From Cyanobacteria bacterium RUI128 (GTDB taxonomy: Bacteria; Cyanobacteriota; Vampirovibrionia; Gastranaerophilales; Gastranaerophilaceae), in the NCBI GenBank assembly GCA_024695725.1, contig JAILHQ010000042.1, forward strand, positions 1-10,170: a stretch of 10,170 nucleotides of DNA, given 5' to 3'. Positions 1-6,544 of the stretch are shown here, piece by piece (the first letter of the stretch is position 1; the number at the start of each line of letters is the position of its first letter). A program made the translations under genes and the position numbers. The notes under the pieces are model-generated. The model had not been told where the DNA came from. It was given only the letters and a program-made list of their open reading frames with translations, and ran no database searches.

Positions 1-123
1 AAGCTTTGCTTGCAACTGGTCATCAGTCATCTCCCCAATGTTTAATTGGGCAAACTCACTTGCAGGAAGCAATTCCCTAAGTTGATTAATATATTCAGTT
101 CTGTTTCCTACACTGCCTGGCAT
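1..123 (-). CDS. Unrecognised protein, N-terminal 41 residues only (cut by left edge)
   Basis: An open frame reads leftward from ATG at 123-121 to the window edge without a stop. It gives 41 residues beginning MPGSVGNRTEYINQL and ending DDQLQAKL. The stretch is polar and helix-prone, with no signal peptide or membrane segment. I do not recognise the family. A purine-rich stretch just upstream (AGGAATAGAAGAAA on the minus strand) can serve as ribosome binding site, and an extended -10 element lies at 153-161. The gene is divergent from the FAD protein at 356, so the two may share regulation through the intergenic heptamers. The start is reasonably supported; the function is unknown. Confidence 0.55.
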   Translation of the reverse strand, partial: MPGSVGNRTEYINQLRELLPASEFAQLNIGEMTDDQLQAKL

Positions 124-152
124 TTTCTTCTATTCCTAATAAATTACGCGTA

Positions 153-161
153 AATATAGCA
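153..161 (-). promoter_or_regulatory. Candidate extended -10 promoter for the left-edge gene
   Basis: On the minus strand the sequence reads TGCTATATT, a TGn extension followed by a -10-like hexamer (153-158). It lies about 30 bases upstream of the ATG at 123. No good -35 hexamer is seen at the usual distance. Predicted transcript start is about 146, giving a leader of about 23 bases. Assignment is by pattern only. Confidence 0.4.
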
Positions 162-196
162 CACCGCTACATTTTTGCTATCGGCATTTTTGTGAA

Positions 197-280
197 TAAC
201 TTTAATTTTTTATTGTTTTGTTACGAAAAAGTTACAAATTTTAACCACGTTCCGAAAAGTTAATATGAAATTGTAACTTT
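197..280. repeat. Four AAAGTTA/TAACTTT heptamers, including a 10-base inverted repeat
   Basis: In the divergent intergenic region the heptamer AAAGTTA occurs on the plus strand at 228-234 and 256-262 and on the minus strand at 197-203 and 274-280. The second and fourth copies extend to a perfect 10-base inverted repeat, AAAGTTACAA at 228-237 and TTGTAACTTT at 271-280, with 33 bases between. The last copy overlaps the candidate -35 of the FAD gene promoter. This arrangement could be a set of operator sites for a transcription factor; that role is inference. The region is AT-rich, so chance contributes to some degree. Confidence 0.5.
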
Positions 281-300
281 ACTTAAAATATCTTTATTAT
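271..300 (+). promoter_or_regulatory. Candidate promoter for the FAD protein gene
   Basis: TTGTAA at 271-276 and TATTAT at 295-300, separated by 18 bases, resemble the -35 and -10 of a housekeeping-sigma promoter. The predicted transcript start is near 307, leaving a leader of about 49 bases that contains the ribosome binding site GAGGGG at 341-346. The -35 overlaps the last heptamer of the repeat cluster, which would allow repression or modulation there. Confidence 0.4.
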
Positions 301-355
301 GCCCTTTGTTTTTGATATCGTAAATGAGTAATAGGATATTGAGGGGAAGCGCAAA

Positions 356-1732
356 ATGTATAATGTTGCAATCATTGGCGGAGGGCCGGCAGGGATTTTT
401 ACCGCATTGGAACTTGTTAAATTAAGACCTGACTGGAAGGTTGTTCTTATCGAAAAAGGGAAGCGTATTGAAAAGAGAAAATGCCCCTTAAGAGAAGGTT
501 CTCCTAAATGTACAAATTGCAAACGCTGCGGACTTCTTTGCGGCTGGGGCGGTGCAGGAGCATTCTCTGACGGAAAACTTACCCTTACACCAGATGTCGG
601 AGGACACCTCGTTGATTACATGCCTAGAGATAAAGCTATCGAGCTTATCAGATATGCTGATGATTTATATCTGGAACACGGCGCAACAGACGAAATCTTC
701 GGGACTGATATAAAAACTTTTGAAGAACTTGAACGTCAGGCTACACTGGCTGAATTAAAGCTTATCCATTCACCTGTAAGACACCTTGGGACCGAAAGAA
801 GTTTAGACGTACTTAAGAGCATGCAGGACTACCTGAATGACAAAATAACTATTATGAACAACGTTGCGGCAAAAGAACTCATAGTCGAATGCGAACAAGT
901 CAAAGGTGTTTTGCTTGACAACGGAGAAGAAATCAGAGCAGAATATACGGTAGTCGCACCGGGCAGAGAAGGTGCAGACTGGCTGACTAAAGCATTTGCA
1001 GAACACAAAATCGGTATGGTTAACAATGCAGTTGACGTCGGGGTCAGAGTAGAACTTCCGGCACCTGTGTTTGAACCGCTGACAAGCAAACTGTATGAAT
1101 CAAAACTTGTTTACCATTCTCCTAAATTCGGAGACGAGGTTAGAACCTTCTGTATGAATCCGAACGGAGAAGTCGTTCAGGAAAATTACAGCGGAATTGC
1201 TACCGTTAACGGTCACAGTTACGCAAATATAAAAACAAAAAATACAAACTTCGCACTTCTTGTCAGTGAAAAGTTTACCGAACCGTTTAAAGAACCTATT
1301 CAATACGGTCAGCATATTGCGAGACTTGCTAATATGCTTGCAGGCGGTATTCTCGTCCAGCGTTTCGGAGATCTGTTAGACGGTAAACGTTCTACCCCTG
1401 ACAGAATAAAAGCAAGTATCATTGAACCGACACTTAAATGCGCAACGCCGGGAGATTTAAGCCTTGTTCTTCCGTACAGACAACTCACAAGCATTATTGA
1501 AATGCTGTTTGCACTGGATAAAATCGCACCGGGGACTGCTTCAAGATACACCCTTCTTTACGGTATAGAAGTTAAGTTCTACTCTGCAAGAGTAAAACTG
1601 ACAGACGAACTTGAAACAGAAGGTGTCAAAAACTTATTCGCTATTGGCGACGGTGCCGGAGTAACAAGAGGACTCCTGCAGGCATCCGCTTCAGGCGTAC
1701 ACGTTGCACGCACTATCTGCGCAAGAGGATAA
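356..1732 (+). CDS. FAD-dependent dehydrogenase-like protein (COG2509 type) with ferredoxin-like cysteine cluster
   Basis: 458 residues, cytosolic, no signal peptide. The N-terminus has the Rossmann dinucleotide motif IIGGGPAG (6-13) and an acidic residue at the end of strand 2 (LIEKG, E33), as in FAD-binding folds. A cysteine-rich insert follows: C43, then C52-x2-C55-x2-C58-x3-C62. It leads into GWGGAGAFSDGKL (63-75), the signature I associate with the uncharacterised FAD-dependent dehydrogenases of COG2509. The second FAD motif, AIGDGAGVTRGL, is at 429-440, near the C-terminus as expected. The length is normal for the family. The start is supported by GAGGGG at 341-346, nine bases upstream. 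Substrate and reaction are unknown; a redox role is inferred. The cysteine spacing suggests a [4Fe-4S] cluster but does not prove one. The gene is followed after 68 bases by the histidine kinase on the same strand. Confidence 0.85.
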   Translation: MYNVAIIGGGPAGIFTALELVKLRPDWKVVLIEKGKRIEKRKCPLREGSPKCTNCKRCGLLCGWGGAGAFSDGKLTLTPDVGGHLVDYMPRDKAIELIRYADDLYLEHGATDEIFGTDIKTFEELERQATLAELKLIHSPVRHLGTERSLDVLKSMQDYLNDKITIMNNVAAKELIVECEQVKGVLLDNGEEIRAEYTVVAPGREGADWLTKAFAEHKIGMVNNAVDVGVRVELPAPVFEPLTSKLYESKLVYHSPKFGDEVRTFCMNPNGEVVQENYSGIATVNGHSYANIKTKNTNFALLVSEKFTEPFKEPIQYGQHIARLANMLAGGILVQRFGDLLDGKRSTPDRIKASIIEPTLKCATPGDLSLVLPYRQLTSIIEMLFALDKIAPGTASRYTLLYGIEVKFYSARVKLTDELETEGVKNLFAIGDGAGVTRGLLQASASGVHVARTICARG

Positions 1733-1785
1733 GGTAATAATCTGAGGGTAAATAATACACCTTACTATACTTTTACCTTTGTCAG

Positions 1786-1794
1786 TGGTACAAT
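1786..1794 (+). promoter_or_regulatory. Candidate extended -10 promoter at the histidine kinase start
   Basis: TGGTACAAT is a TGn extension followed by a five-of-six match to the consensus -10. No convincing -35 lies 16-18 bases upstream. The usual distance from the -10 to the transcript start points to about 1800-1802, which coincides with the ATG at 1801. A leaderless mRNA is therefore possible, consistent with the lack of a ribosome binding site. A second -10-like hexamer, TATACT (1766-1771), is an alternative. Confidence 0.4.
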
Positions 1795-1800
1795 TACATT

Positions 1801-3606
1801 ATGAAAATATTCAACGGTATGTCCGCACAAAAGAGGTTAGTTGTTATAGGGTTTGCGTTCAGTACAATACTGATTGCAATGATTTCTGTTCTTGCCTTAT
1901 ACAGTATTGATGACAACCTTAACAAGTGCTACAAATATTTTGGTCAGGTTATCTCAAAATCACTTGCCATTGAAAGTGTTGAAATAACAAGAGGACTGCC
2001 GCAAAATACTGTTTATAACACTCTGAGAACTCATTCCGTATCAATTCTTGAATCAAATGATGATATGGCATACATAGAGTTCAGAGATAACAAAGACAAT
2101 ATTATTTATTCAAGCAGAAACGATAAAATGTGCCCGAAAAGAGTTGCCCGAATAAATTCGGCATCTTCTATGCTGAGCTATGACAACGGAACTCAAAAAA
2201 TTGTCGGCTCCGTATCTATCGGACTTACGGGAAGCGTCATTGACGGAATATCTTTTGTAACAAAGATATCACTAATAATCGCATTTATTATCTGCTGGTT
2301 AACAATAGGTTCAATAATTCTTTTGAACGTTATTCTTGCAATGAAAGAACTGAACCTTCTATACGACGGGGTTAAAAGGTTATCCTCGGGAGAATTTGGT
2401 TACAAATTAGACAGCAAAGATGCAAGCAGGGTTGTAAGAGAACTCTATAAAGCGTTTAACGATATGTCTGAAAAACTCCGTTCATACAGCGAAAGCTCAG
2501 TTGAATCACTTATGCTTGAAAGAAACAAATTTGAGGCTATTCTTATGAGCATCGCAAACGGGGTTGTCGTATGCGACAGTTCTGATACTGTTCAGCTCGT
2601 AAACGAACACGCAAAACAACTTTTAGACGTATCTGATGATGAAATTCTCAATACAAATATTCAGCAGTATTGCGACAACAACGGTATCGTTGCCTTCAAA
2701 GAAAAGGTTGAAGAATTTAAAAACACTCCGATAGCCCAAATGACAGACAAACCTCTGGAATTTAATATTGAAGTGTCTGAAAAAGTTTTAAAAACGGTTA
2801 TTTCCCCGATGTTCTTAAACAGCGGAGATTACGTCGGTTATATCATTGTTCTTATTGACGTAACCAAAGAAGTCGAAATGGACAGACTGCGCTCTCAGTT
2901 TGTTTCAAACGTATCTCACGAACTCAGAACCCCTGTTACCGTATTGAGAAGTTACAGCGACACCCTTGCAAATATGGGGGATGAATTTGATTACGAAACC
3001 CAAAAAGAATTTTTGGGAATTATGAATAAAGAGGTTATCAGACTTCACGATATGGTCAACGATATTCTAGATTTCTCAAGATATGAAGCAAAAACGGTCA
3101 AGCTTGAAAAAGAAATGCGTGACGTAACCGAAATCGTTCAGGAATGTGTGAACAGAGCCAAAATTTTAGCCAAAGAAAGACATCTTGAATTTGTTGTAAT
3201 GGCTGAACCAAATCTGCCTCAAATACCGATAAATTACGACAGTATCACAAGAGCCTTAATGAACTTAATCACAAACGCTATAAAATATTCAAATGAAAAC
3301 ACCACAATAAAAGTGCGTGCCGAAAAGTTTAATGATTACATTGTAGTAGCCGTAACGGATCAGGGAACCGGCATATCGGAAGAAAACCAAAAGAAGGTCT
3401 TCGACAGATTCTTCAGAGTTGAAAACAGTGCTCACACCGTTAAAGGTACGGGACTCGGTCTGCATTTGGTAAAAATCACAATTGAAAAACATCACAAAGG
3501 TGAAGTATTCGTTCATTCTAAACTCGGGGAAGGTTCAACCTTCGGGTTTAAACTCCCAACTGCTGAAAAACTTGCAGAATTAGAAGATGAATACATAACA
3601 AAATAA
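1801..3606 (+). CDS. Membrane sensor histidine kinase (HAMP-PAS-HisKA-HATPase_c)
   Basis: 601 residues. Transmembrane segments are at about 13-36 and 155-179, flanking an extracytoplasmic sensor domain of about 115 residues. A HAMP linker (about 180-232) and a PAS domain (about 242-355, starting FEAILMSIANGVVVCD) follow. The HisKA box SHELRTP carries the phospho-accepting H373. The ATP-binding domain has an N box (NLITNAIKYS, N488 and N492), G1 DQGTGIS (520-526), an F box FDRFFR and G2 GTGLGL (549-554). All kinase motifs are intact. The layout resembles PhoR/WalK-type kinases, but the signal cannot be read from the sequence. No response regulator adjoins it, so it is an orphan here. No ribosome binding site is visible before the ATG, and an extended -10 lies immediately upstream. 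folC begins eight bases after the stop. Confidence 0.93.
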   Translation: MKIFNGMSAQKRLVVIGFAFSTILIAMISVLALYSIDDNLNKCYKYFGQVISKSLAIESVEITRGLPQNTVYNTLRTHSVSILESNDDMAYIEFRDNKDNIIYSSRNDKMCPKRVARINSASSMLSYDNGTQKIVGSVSIGLTGSVIDGISFVTKISLIIAFIICWLTIGSIILLNVILAMKELNLLYDGVKRLSSGEFGYKLDSKDASRVVRELYKAFNDMSEKLRSYSESSVESLMLERNKFEAILMSIANGVVVCDSSDTVQLVNEHAKQLLDVSDDEILNTNIQQYCDNNGIVAFKEKVEEFKNTPIAQMTDKPLEFNIEVSEKVLKTVISPMFLNSGDYVGYIIVLIDVTKEVEMDRLRSQFVSNVSHELRTPVTVLRSYSDTLANMGDEFDYETQKEFLGIMNKEVIRLHDMVNDILDFSRYEAKTVKLEKEMRDVTEIVQECVNRAKILAKERHLEFVVMAEPNLPQIPINYDSITRALMNLITNAIKYSNENTTIKVRAEKFNDYIVVAVTDQGTGISEENQKKVFDRFFRVENSAHTVKGTGLGLHLVKITIEKHHKGEVFVHSKLGEGSTFGFKLPTAEKLAELEDEYITK

Positions 3607-3614
3607 TTAGAACG

Positions 3615-4823
3615 ATGAATTACGCAGAAACAGTAAAAGACATAACCTCACAGGGAAAATTTCGTATAAATTTAGGGCTGGAAAGAATTTCTGAATTATT
3701 GGAATTGTCAGGGAACCCTCAGGATAATCTGAAATGTATTCAGGTTGCGGGAACAAACGGCAAAGGCTCCGTCTGTACAATGTTTGCATCTATATTACGG
3801 GAGGCAGGTTATAAAACAGGACTCTACACAAGCCCGCACATATACGACTACACCGAAAGAATAAATATTGACGGCACAAACATCTCAAAAGAAGATTTCG
3901 CCGAATATTATTCGCAGGTTATGAAAACAGCTGAAGATAACAATATAGAACCAACAGAGTTTGAAATACTTACTACAATAATGTATAAATATTTTGCCGA
4001 TAATAAGGTCGAAGTCGCTGTCATAGAAACAGGGTTAGGCGGAAGATTTGATGCAACAAACGTTCTTAAAACAAACCTTTGTTCAATCATTACCCACATT
4101 GATTTAGACCATACTGACAGACTCGGGGACACAAAAGACAAAATCGCCTTTGAAAAAGCCGGAATAATAAAACCTGACTCAATAGTGATTACGGGCGAAG
4201 GATATGAAGCAATAAAGGATAAAGCTGATGAAGTGAATTCTATGCTTATTCTGACATCACCTGAGGTGCCGGAACAATATTTTGAAGCACTTTCTCTCAA
4301 AGGTGAACAACAAAAAGAAAACCTCTCACTTGTGCTGACCGCAATAAACACTCTTTTCCCAAAGATTGACGAACAGACACTTATCAACGGGCTAAAAAAG
4401 GTTAAAAACCCATGCAGGTTTCAATATATAAAAGATAAAAATCTGCTGGTTGACGGAGCACACAACCCTAATTGTTTTGATGCACTAATTCACAACTTAA
4501 ACAACTATTTCCCGAACACAAAACGAAACTATGTTTTCGGGTGTCTGAATACAAAAGACTACAAAAAAATGTTATCATATATTATCAACGATAAAAAATT
4601 AAACCAATTATACATTTACCACTTCAACAACCCAAATTCAGTGAGTTACGAAGAAATAAACGACTTTACTCCATGTATAAAGCTGAACTCTCTTGAAGAG
4701 GTTATTAGCGAGGATACACTGACTGTTGTATGCGGCTCTTTCTATATGCTCAACGAATTGATACCTGAAGAGTGGATTTTCAGCGAGGACCTGTCGAACT
4801 CGTCGAAATTATCAATGATTTGA
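3615..4823 (+). CDS. folC: Folylpolyglutamate synthase / dihydrofolate synthase
   Basis: 402 residues of the Mur-ligase superfamily. FolC joins glutamate to dihydropteroate and/or to folates with ATP in the cytosol. The ATP P-loop is VAGTNGKGSV (44-53), followed by the folate-loop region with YTSPHI (71-76) and ERI. The central-domain signature is ETGLGGRFDATN (138-149), and IDLDHTDRLG with the downstream lysine-rich KIAFEKAGIIK is the conserved metal and carbamylated-lysine region. The C-terminal domain begins near NPCRFQ and has DGAHNP (280-285). It is slightly shorter than typical FolC (about 420-440). It starts eight bases after the kinase stop and has no clear ribosome binding site, so translation may be coupled to the kinase. 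Its last 27 codons overlap the convergent HAD gene. Whether it has both activities cannot be decided. Confidence 0.93.
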   Translation: MNYAETVKDITSQGKFRINLGLERISELLELSGNPQDNLKCIQVAGTNGKGSVCTMFASILREAGYKTGLYTSPHIYDYTERINIDGTNISKEDFAEYYSQVMKTAEDNNIEPTEFEILTTIMYKYFADNKVEVAVIETGLGGRFDATNVLKTNLCSIITHIDLDHTDRLGDTKDKIAFEKAGIIKPDSIVITGEGYEAIKDKADEVNSMLILTSPEVPEQYFEALSLKGEQQKENLSLVLTAINTLFPKIDEQTLINGLKKVKNPCRFQYIKDKNLLVDGAHNPNCFDALIHNLNNYFPNTKRNYVFGCLNTKDYKKMLSYIINDKKLNQLYIYHFNNPNSVSYEEINDFTPCIKLNSLEEVISEDTLTVVCGSFYMLNELIPEEWIFSEDLSNSSKLSMI

Positions 4824-5443
4824 TAAACATAGTCTAATTTTTCATAGAGTTCATGAGGCTCAAGAGATGCTATTGCTATAATTTTGCCGATACCAGTATT
4901 TTTTGCAGACTCAAGCCCTGATAGAGCATCTTCAATAACTATACACTCTTGAGGCGGCAAATTAAGGTTAGCACAGGCGATTTGATAAATTTCCGGATCA
5001 GGTTTACCCTTTATTTTACCATTAGAATAAACTATTTTATCCAAATCAAACCAGCGTTCCAATTTGAACTCTTTTATATAAAACTCGACATTCTGCCACT
5101 CGGACATTGTTGCAATTGTCCGCGGAATATTGTTTTCAACAAGCCAGTCAAGAAACTCAACAGCGCCGGGTGCAAGTTTGAAGTGTTCGGGATCCATCAG
5201 GCACTGCTGTCTGTACAGAGATTCTTTTTCAAAAGCAAGTTTTGTAACCGTTTCATCAGAAGGAATTTCACCGGTACAATATTCGATAATATCTCTGTTA
5301 GTGCGCCCAAACATATATTTACGCATCTCATCGTCTGTAAAAGGGTACCCTCTCAGTTTTTCAGAGAACATTCTCCACGCATCATAGTGAAGTTGCGAAT
5401 CCCAAAACAGTGTGCCGTTAAAATCAAAAATTATCCCCTGCAT
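4742..5443 (-). CDS. HAD-family hydrolase (beta-phosphoglucomutase / phosphoglycolate phosphatase-like)
   Basis: 233 residues. HAD motif I is FDFNGTLF with nucleophile D7, but the usual second aspartate (DxD) is N9. Motif II is ATMSEW (111-116), motif III is GKPDPEIY with K147, and motif IV is VIEDALSGLESA with E171 and D172. An alpha-helical C1-type cap lies between residues 15 and 90, as in subfamily I. Such enzymes usually act on small phosphorylated metabolites; the substrate here is unknown. The ATG at 5443 is supported by GGAGG at 5448-5452. It is the last gene of the leftward block but has its own candidate promoter in the 54-base gap after pseI, so it may be partly independent. PseI releases a sugar without phosphate, so this need not be a pathway enzyme. 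The C-terminal tail (after about 216) lies in the 82-base overlap with folC. Confidence 0.85.
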   Translation of the reverse strand: MQGIIFDFNGTLFWDSQLHYDAWRMFSEKLRGYPFTDDEMRKYMFGRTNRDIIEYCTGEIPSDETVTKLAFEKESLYRQQCLMDPEHFKLAPGAVEFLDWLVENNIPRTIATMSEWQNVEFYIKEFKLERWFDLDKIVYSNGKIKGKPDPEIYQIACANLNLPPQECIVIEDALSGLESAKNTGIGKIIAIASLEPHELYEKLDYVYQIIDNFDEFDRSSLKIHSSGINSLSI

Positions 5444-5452
5444 ATATCCTCC

Positions 5453-5469
5453 GCTAAAACCAATTTAGC
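5453..5469. repeat. Six-base inverted repeat over the HAD gene -10
   Basis: GCTAAA (5453-5458) and TTTAGC (5464-5469) form a perfect inverted repeat with a five-base centre. It overlaps the candidate -10 and sits immediately upstream of the GGAGG ribosome binding site. It could be an operator half or a short leader hairpin; the stem is weak because it is AT-rich. Confidence 0.35.
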
Positions 5470-5490
5470 ACGATATTACAGAGTTTGCAA
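5462..5490 (-). promoter_or_regulatory. Candidate promoter for the HAD gene, with a palindrome on the -35
   Basis: On the minus strand, TTGCAA (5485-5490) and TAAATT (5462-5467) are 17 bases apart, and the -10 carries a TGC extension. The -35 lies inside a perfect ten-base palindrome, GTTTGCAAAC (5483-5492). The predicted transcript start falls just upstream of the ribosome binding site. Each hexamer matches consensus at four of six positions, so the promoter is moderate at best. Confidence 0.4.
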
Positions 5491-5497
5491 ACATTTT

Positions 5498-6505
5498 CTA
5501 ACCAATATAACTCTTATCCATAGGGGTGCCAAATTCCAAATCACAGTTTGCGATTTTACCTAAAACCTCTTCGTAATATTTAGGATGTAAACCATTTGAT
5601 GGTCTTATTGAACGTATATTTTCAGGTGTGAACTTTTCGCCTTTCTTTATTGGTTTCACTACGTATAAAGAACGGGCAAACTTTCTGTTTTGCTGATTCA
5701 CCGTATAGTCAACCTTCCCCAAAGCTTTTTCAGTATCCCTCACAGCTTTAATCATTTGAGCAAATTCTTCCGGTTCAAGCGAGAAGCCTGCATCTGCGCC
5801 ACCTAAATTTCTGTCGAGTGTAAAGTGTTTTTCAACAACAGTTGCACCAAGCGATACCGCGGTTATCGCAGGGATATTACTCATTGAATGGTCAGACAAA
5901 CCAATTTTTACACCCTGCGGAGAAAATCTGTCTATCATATCTTTGACAGTTATAATGTTCATATCCTCAAGTTTTGCAGGATACGCAGAAGTACATTTTA
6001 AAAGTGTTATATCATCATTTCCGACAGACTTGCACGCATCAATTGCCTCTTGAATTTCGTCTAAAGAAGAAACACCCGTTGATATAATCATTGGTTTACC
6101 TAATTTTGCAGCATATTTTATAAGCGGATAATCCATTGCTTCAAAACTTGCAATTTTATAGCATGGAACATCTATACTTTCCAGGAAATCAACCGCTGAA
6201 AAATCAAACGGTGTCGAAAAGAAATCAATACCAATGCTGTCTGCATACTGTTTGAGTTCCCCCTGCCATTCCCAAGGTGTGTATGCTTCCTTATACAAAT
6301 CATAAAAATACTTTTCATCCCACAAAGTTCCGCCAGACAGTTTAAATTCAGGATTCTTGCAATTAATAGTAAGTGTATCCGCAGTATAAGTTTGAATTTT
6401 AACGGCATCAGCGCCGATTTCTTTAGCTTTAGCTATAATTTGTTTTGCTAATTCTTTGTCGCCACAATGATTTGCAGACATTTCTGCTATGATATATGTA
6501 CGCAT
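5498..6505 (-). CDS. pseI: Pseudaminic acid synthase (NeuB family, with SAF domain)
   Basis: 335 residues. PseI condenses phosphoenolpyruvate with 2,4-diacetamido-2,4,6-trideoxy-altrose (or a close analogue) to give a nine-carbon nonulosonic acid. The TIM barrel opens with IIAEMSANH (5-13), the form I associate with PseI; sialic acid synthases usually have EIGxNH. Further PseI-like stretches are QTYTADTLT (38-46), YKEAYTPWEW (71-80), STPFD (97-101), CYKIASFE (115-122), GLSDHS (202-207), EKHFTL (225-230) and SLEPEEF (242-248). The C-terminal SAF (antifreeze-like) domain, about 276-333, includes RSLYVV and NGLHPKY. The length is typical and no key residue is missing. The start is supported by AAGGAG at 6511-6516. 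It follows the formyltransferase by 39 bases. The natural substrate may be N-formylated rather than diacetylated; that is inference from the neighbour. Confidence 0.88.
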   Translation of the reverse strand: MRTYIIAEMSANHCGDKELAKQIIAKAKEIGADAVKIQTYTADTLTINCKNPEFKLSGGTLWDEKYFYDLYKEAYTPWEWQGELKQYADSIGIDFFSTPFDFSAVDFLESIDVPCYKIASFEAMDYPLIKYAAKLGKPMIISTGVSSLDEIQEAIDACKSVGNDDITLLKCTSAYPAKLEDMNIITVKDMIDRFSPQGVKIGLSDHSMSNIPAITAVSLGATVVEKHFTLDRNLGGADAGFSLEPEEFAQMIKAVRDTEKALGKVDYTVNQQNRKFARSLYVVKPIKKGEKFTPENIRSIRPSNGLHPKYYEEVLGKIANCDLEFGTPMDKSYIG

Positions 6506-6510
6506 AATAA

Positions 6511-6533
6511 CTCCTTCTTTGCTTATTGTAGCA
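6511..6533 (-). promoter_or_regulatory. Candidate internal promoter and ribosome binding site for pseI
   Basis: The minus strand reads TGCTACAAT (6525-6533), an extended -10, followed by the strong ribosome binding site AAGGAG (6511-6516), five bases before the ATG. No good -35 is seen. The same TGnTACAAT pattern occurs just before the histidine kinase. pseI may therefore be transcribed both from the operon and from its own start. Confidence 0.42.
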
Positions 6534-6544
6534 TAATATGAGGA

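Noticed and set aside
1744..1780. Possible hairpin terminator between the FAD gene and the kinase (GAGGGTAAA with TTTACCTTT)
   Set aside because: The stem is AT-rich, has two G-U pairs and a 19-base loop, and no U-run follows, so it does not look like an intrinsic terminator.
3908..4387. Minus-strand open frame of 159 residues
   Set aside because: It is a shadow of folC: serine-rich, low-complexity translation with no motif.
4949..5563. Plus-strand open frame of 204 residues
   Set aside because: It is antisense to the HAD gene and the 3' end of pseI, lacks a recognisable domain, and both genes on the other strand are clearly real.
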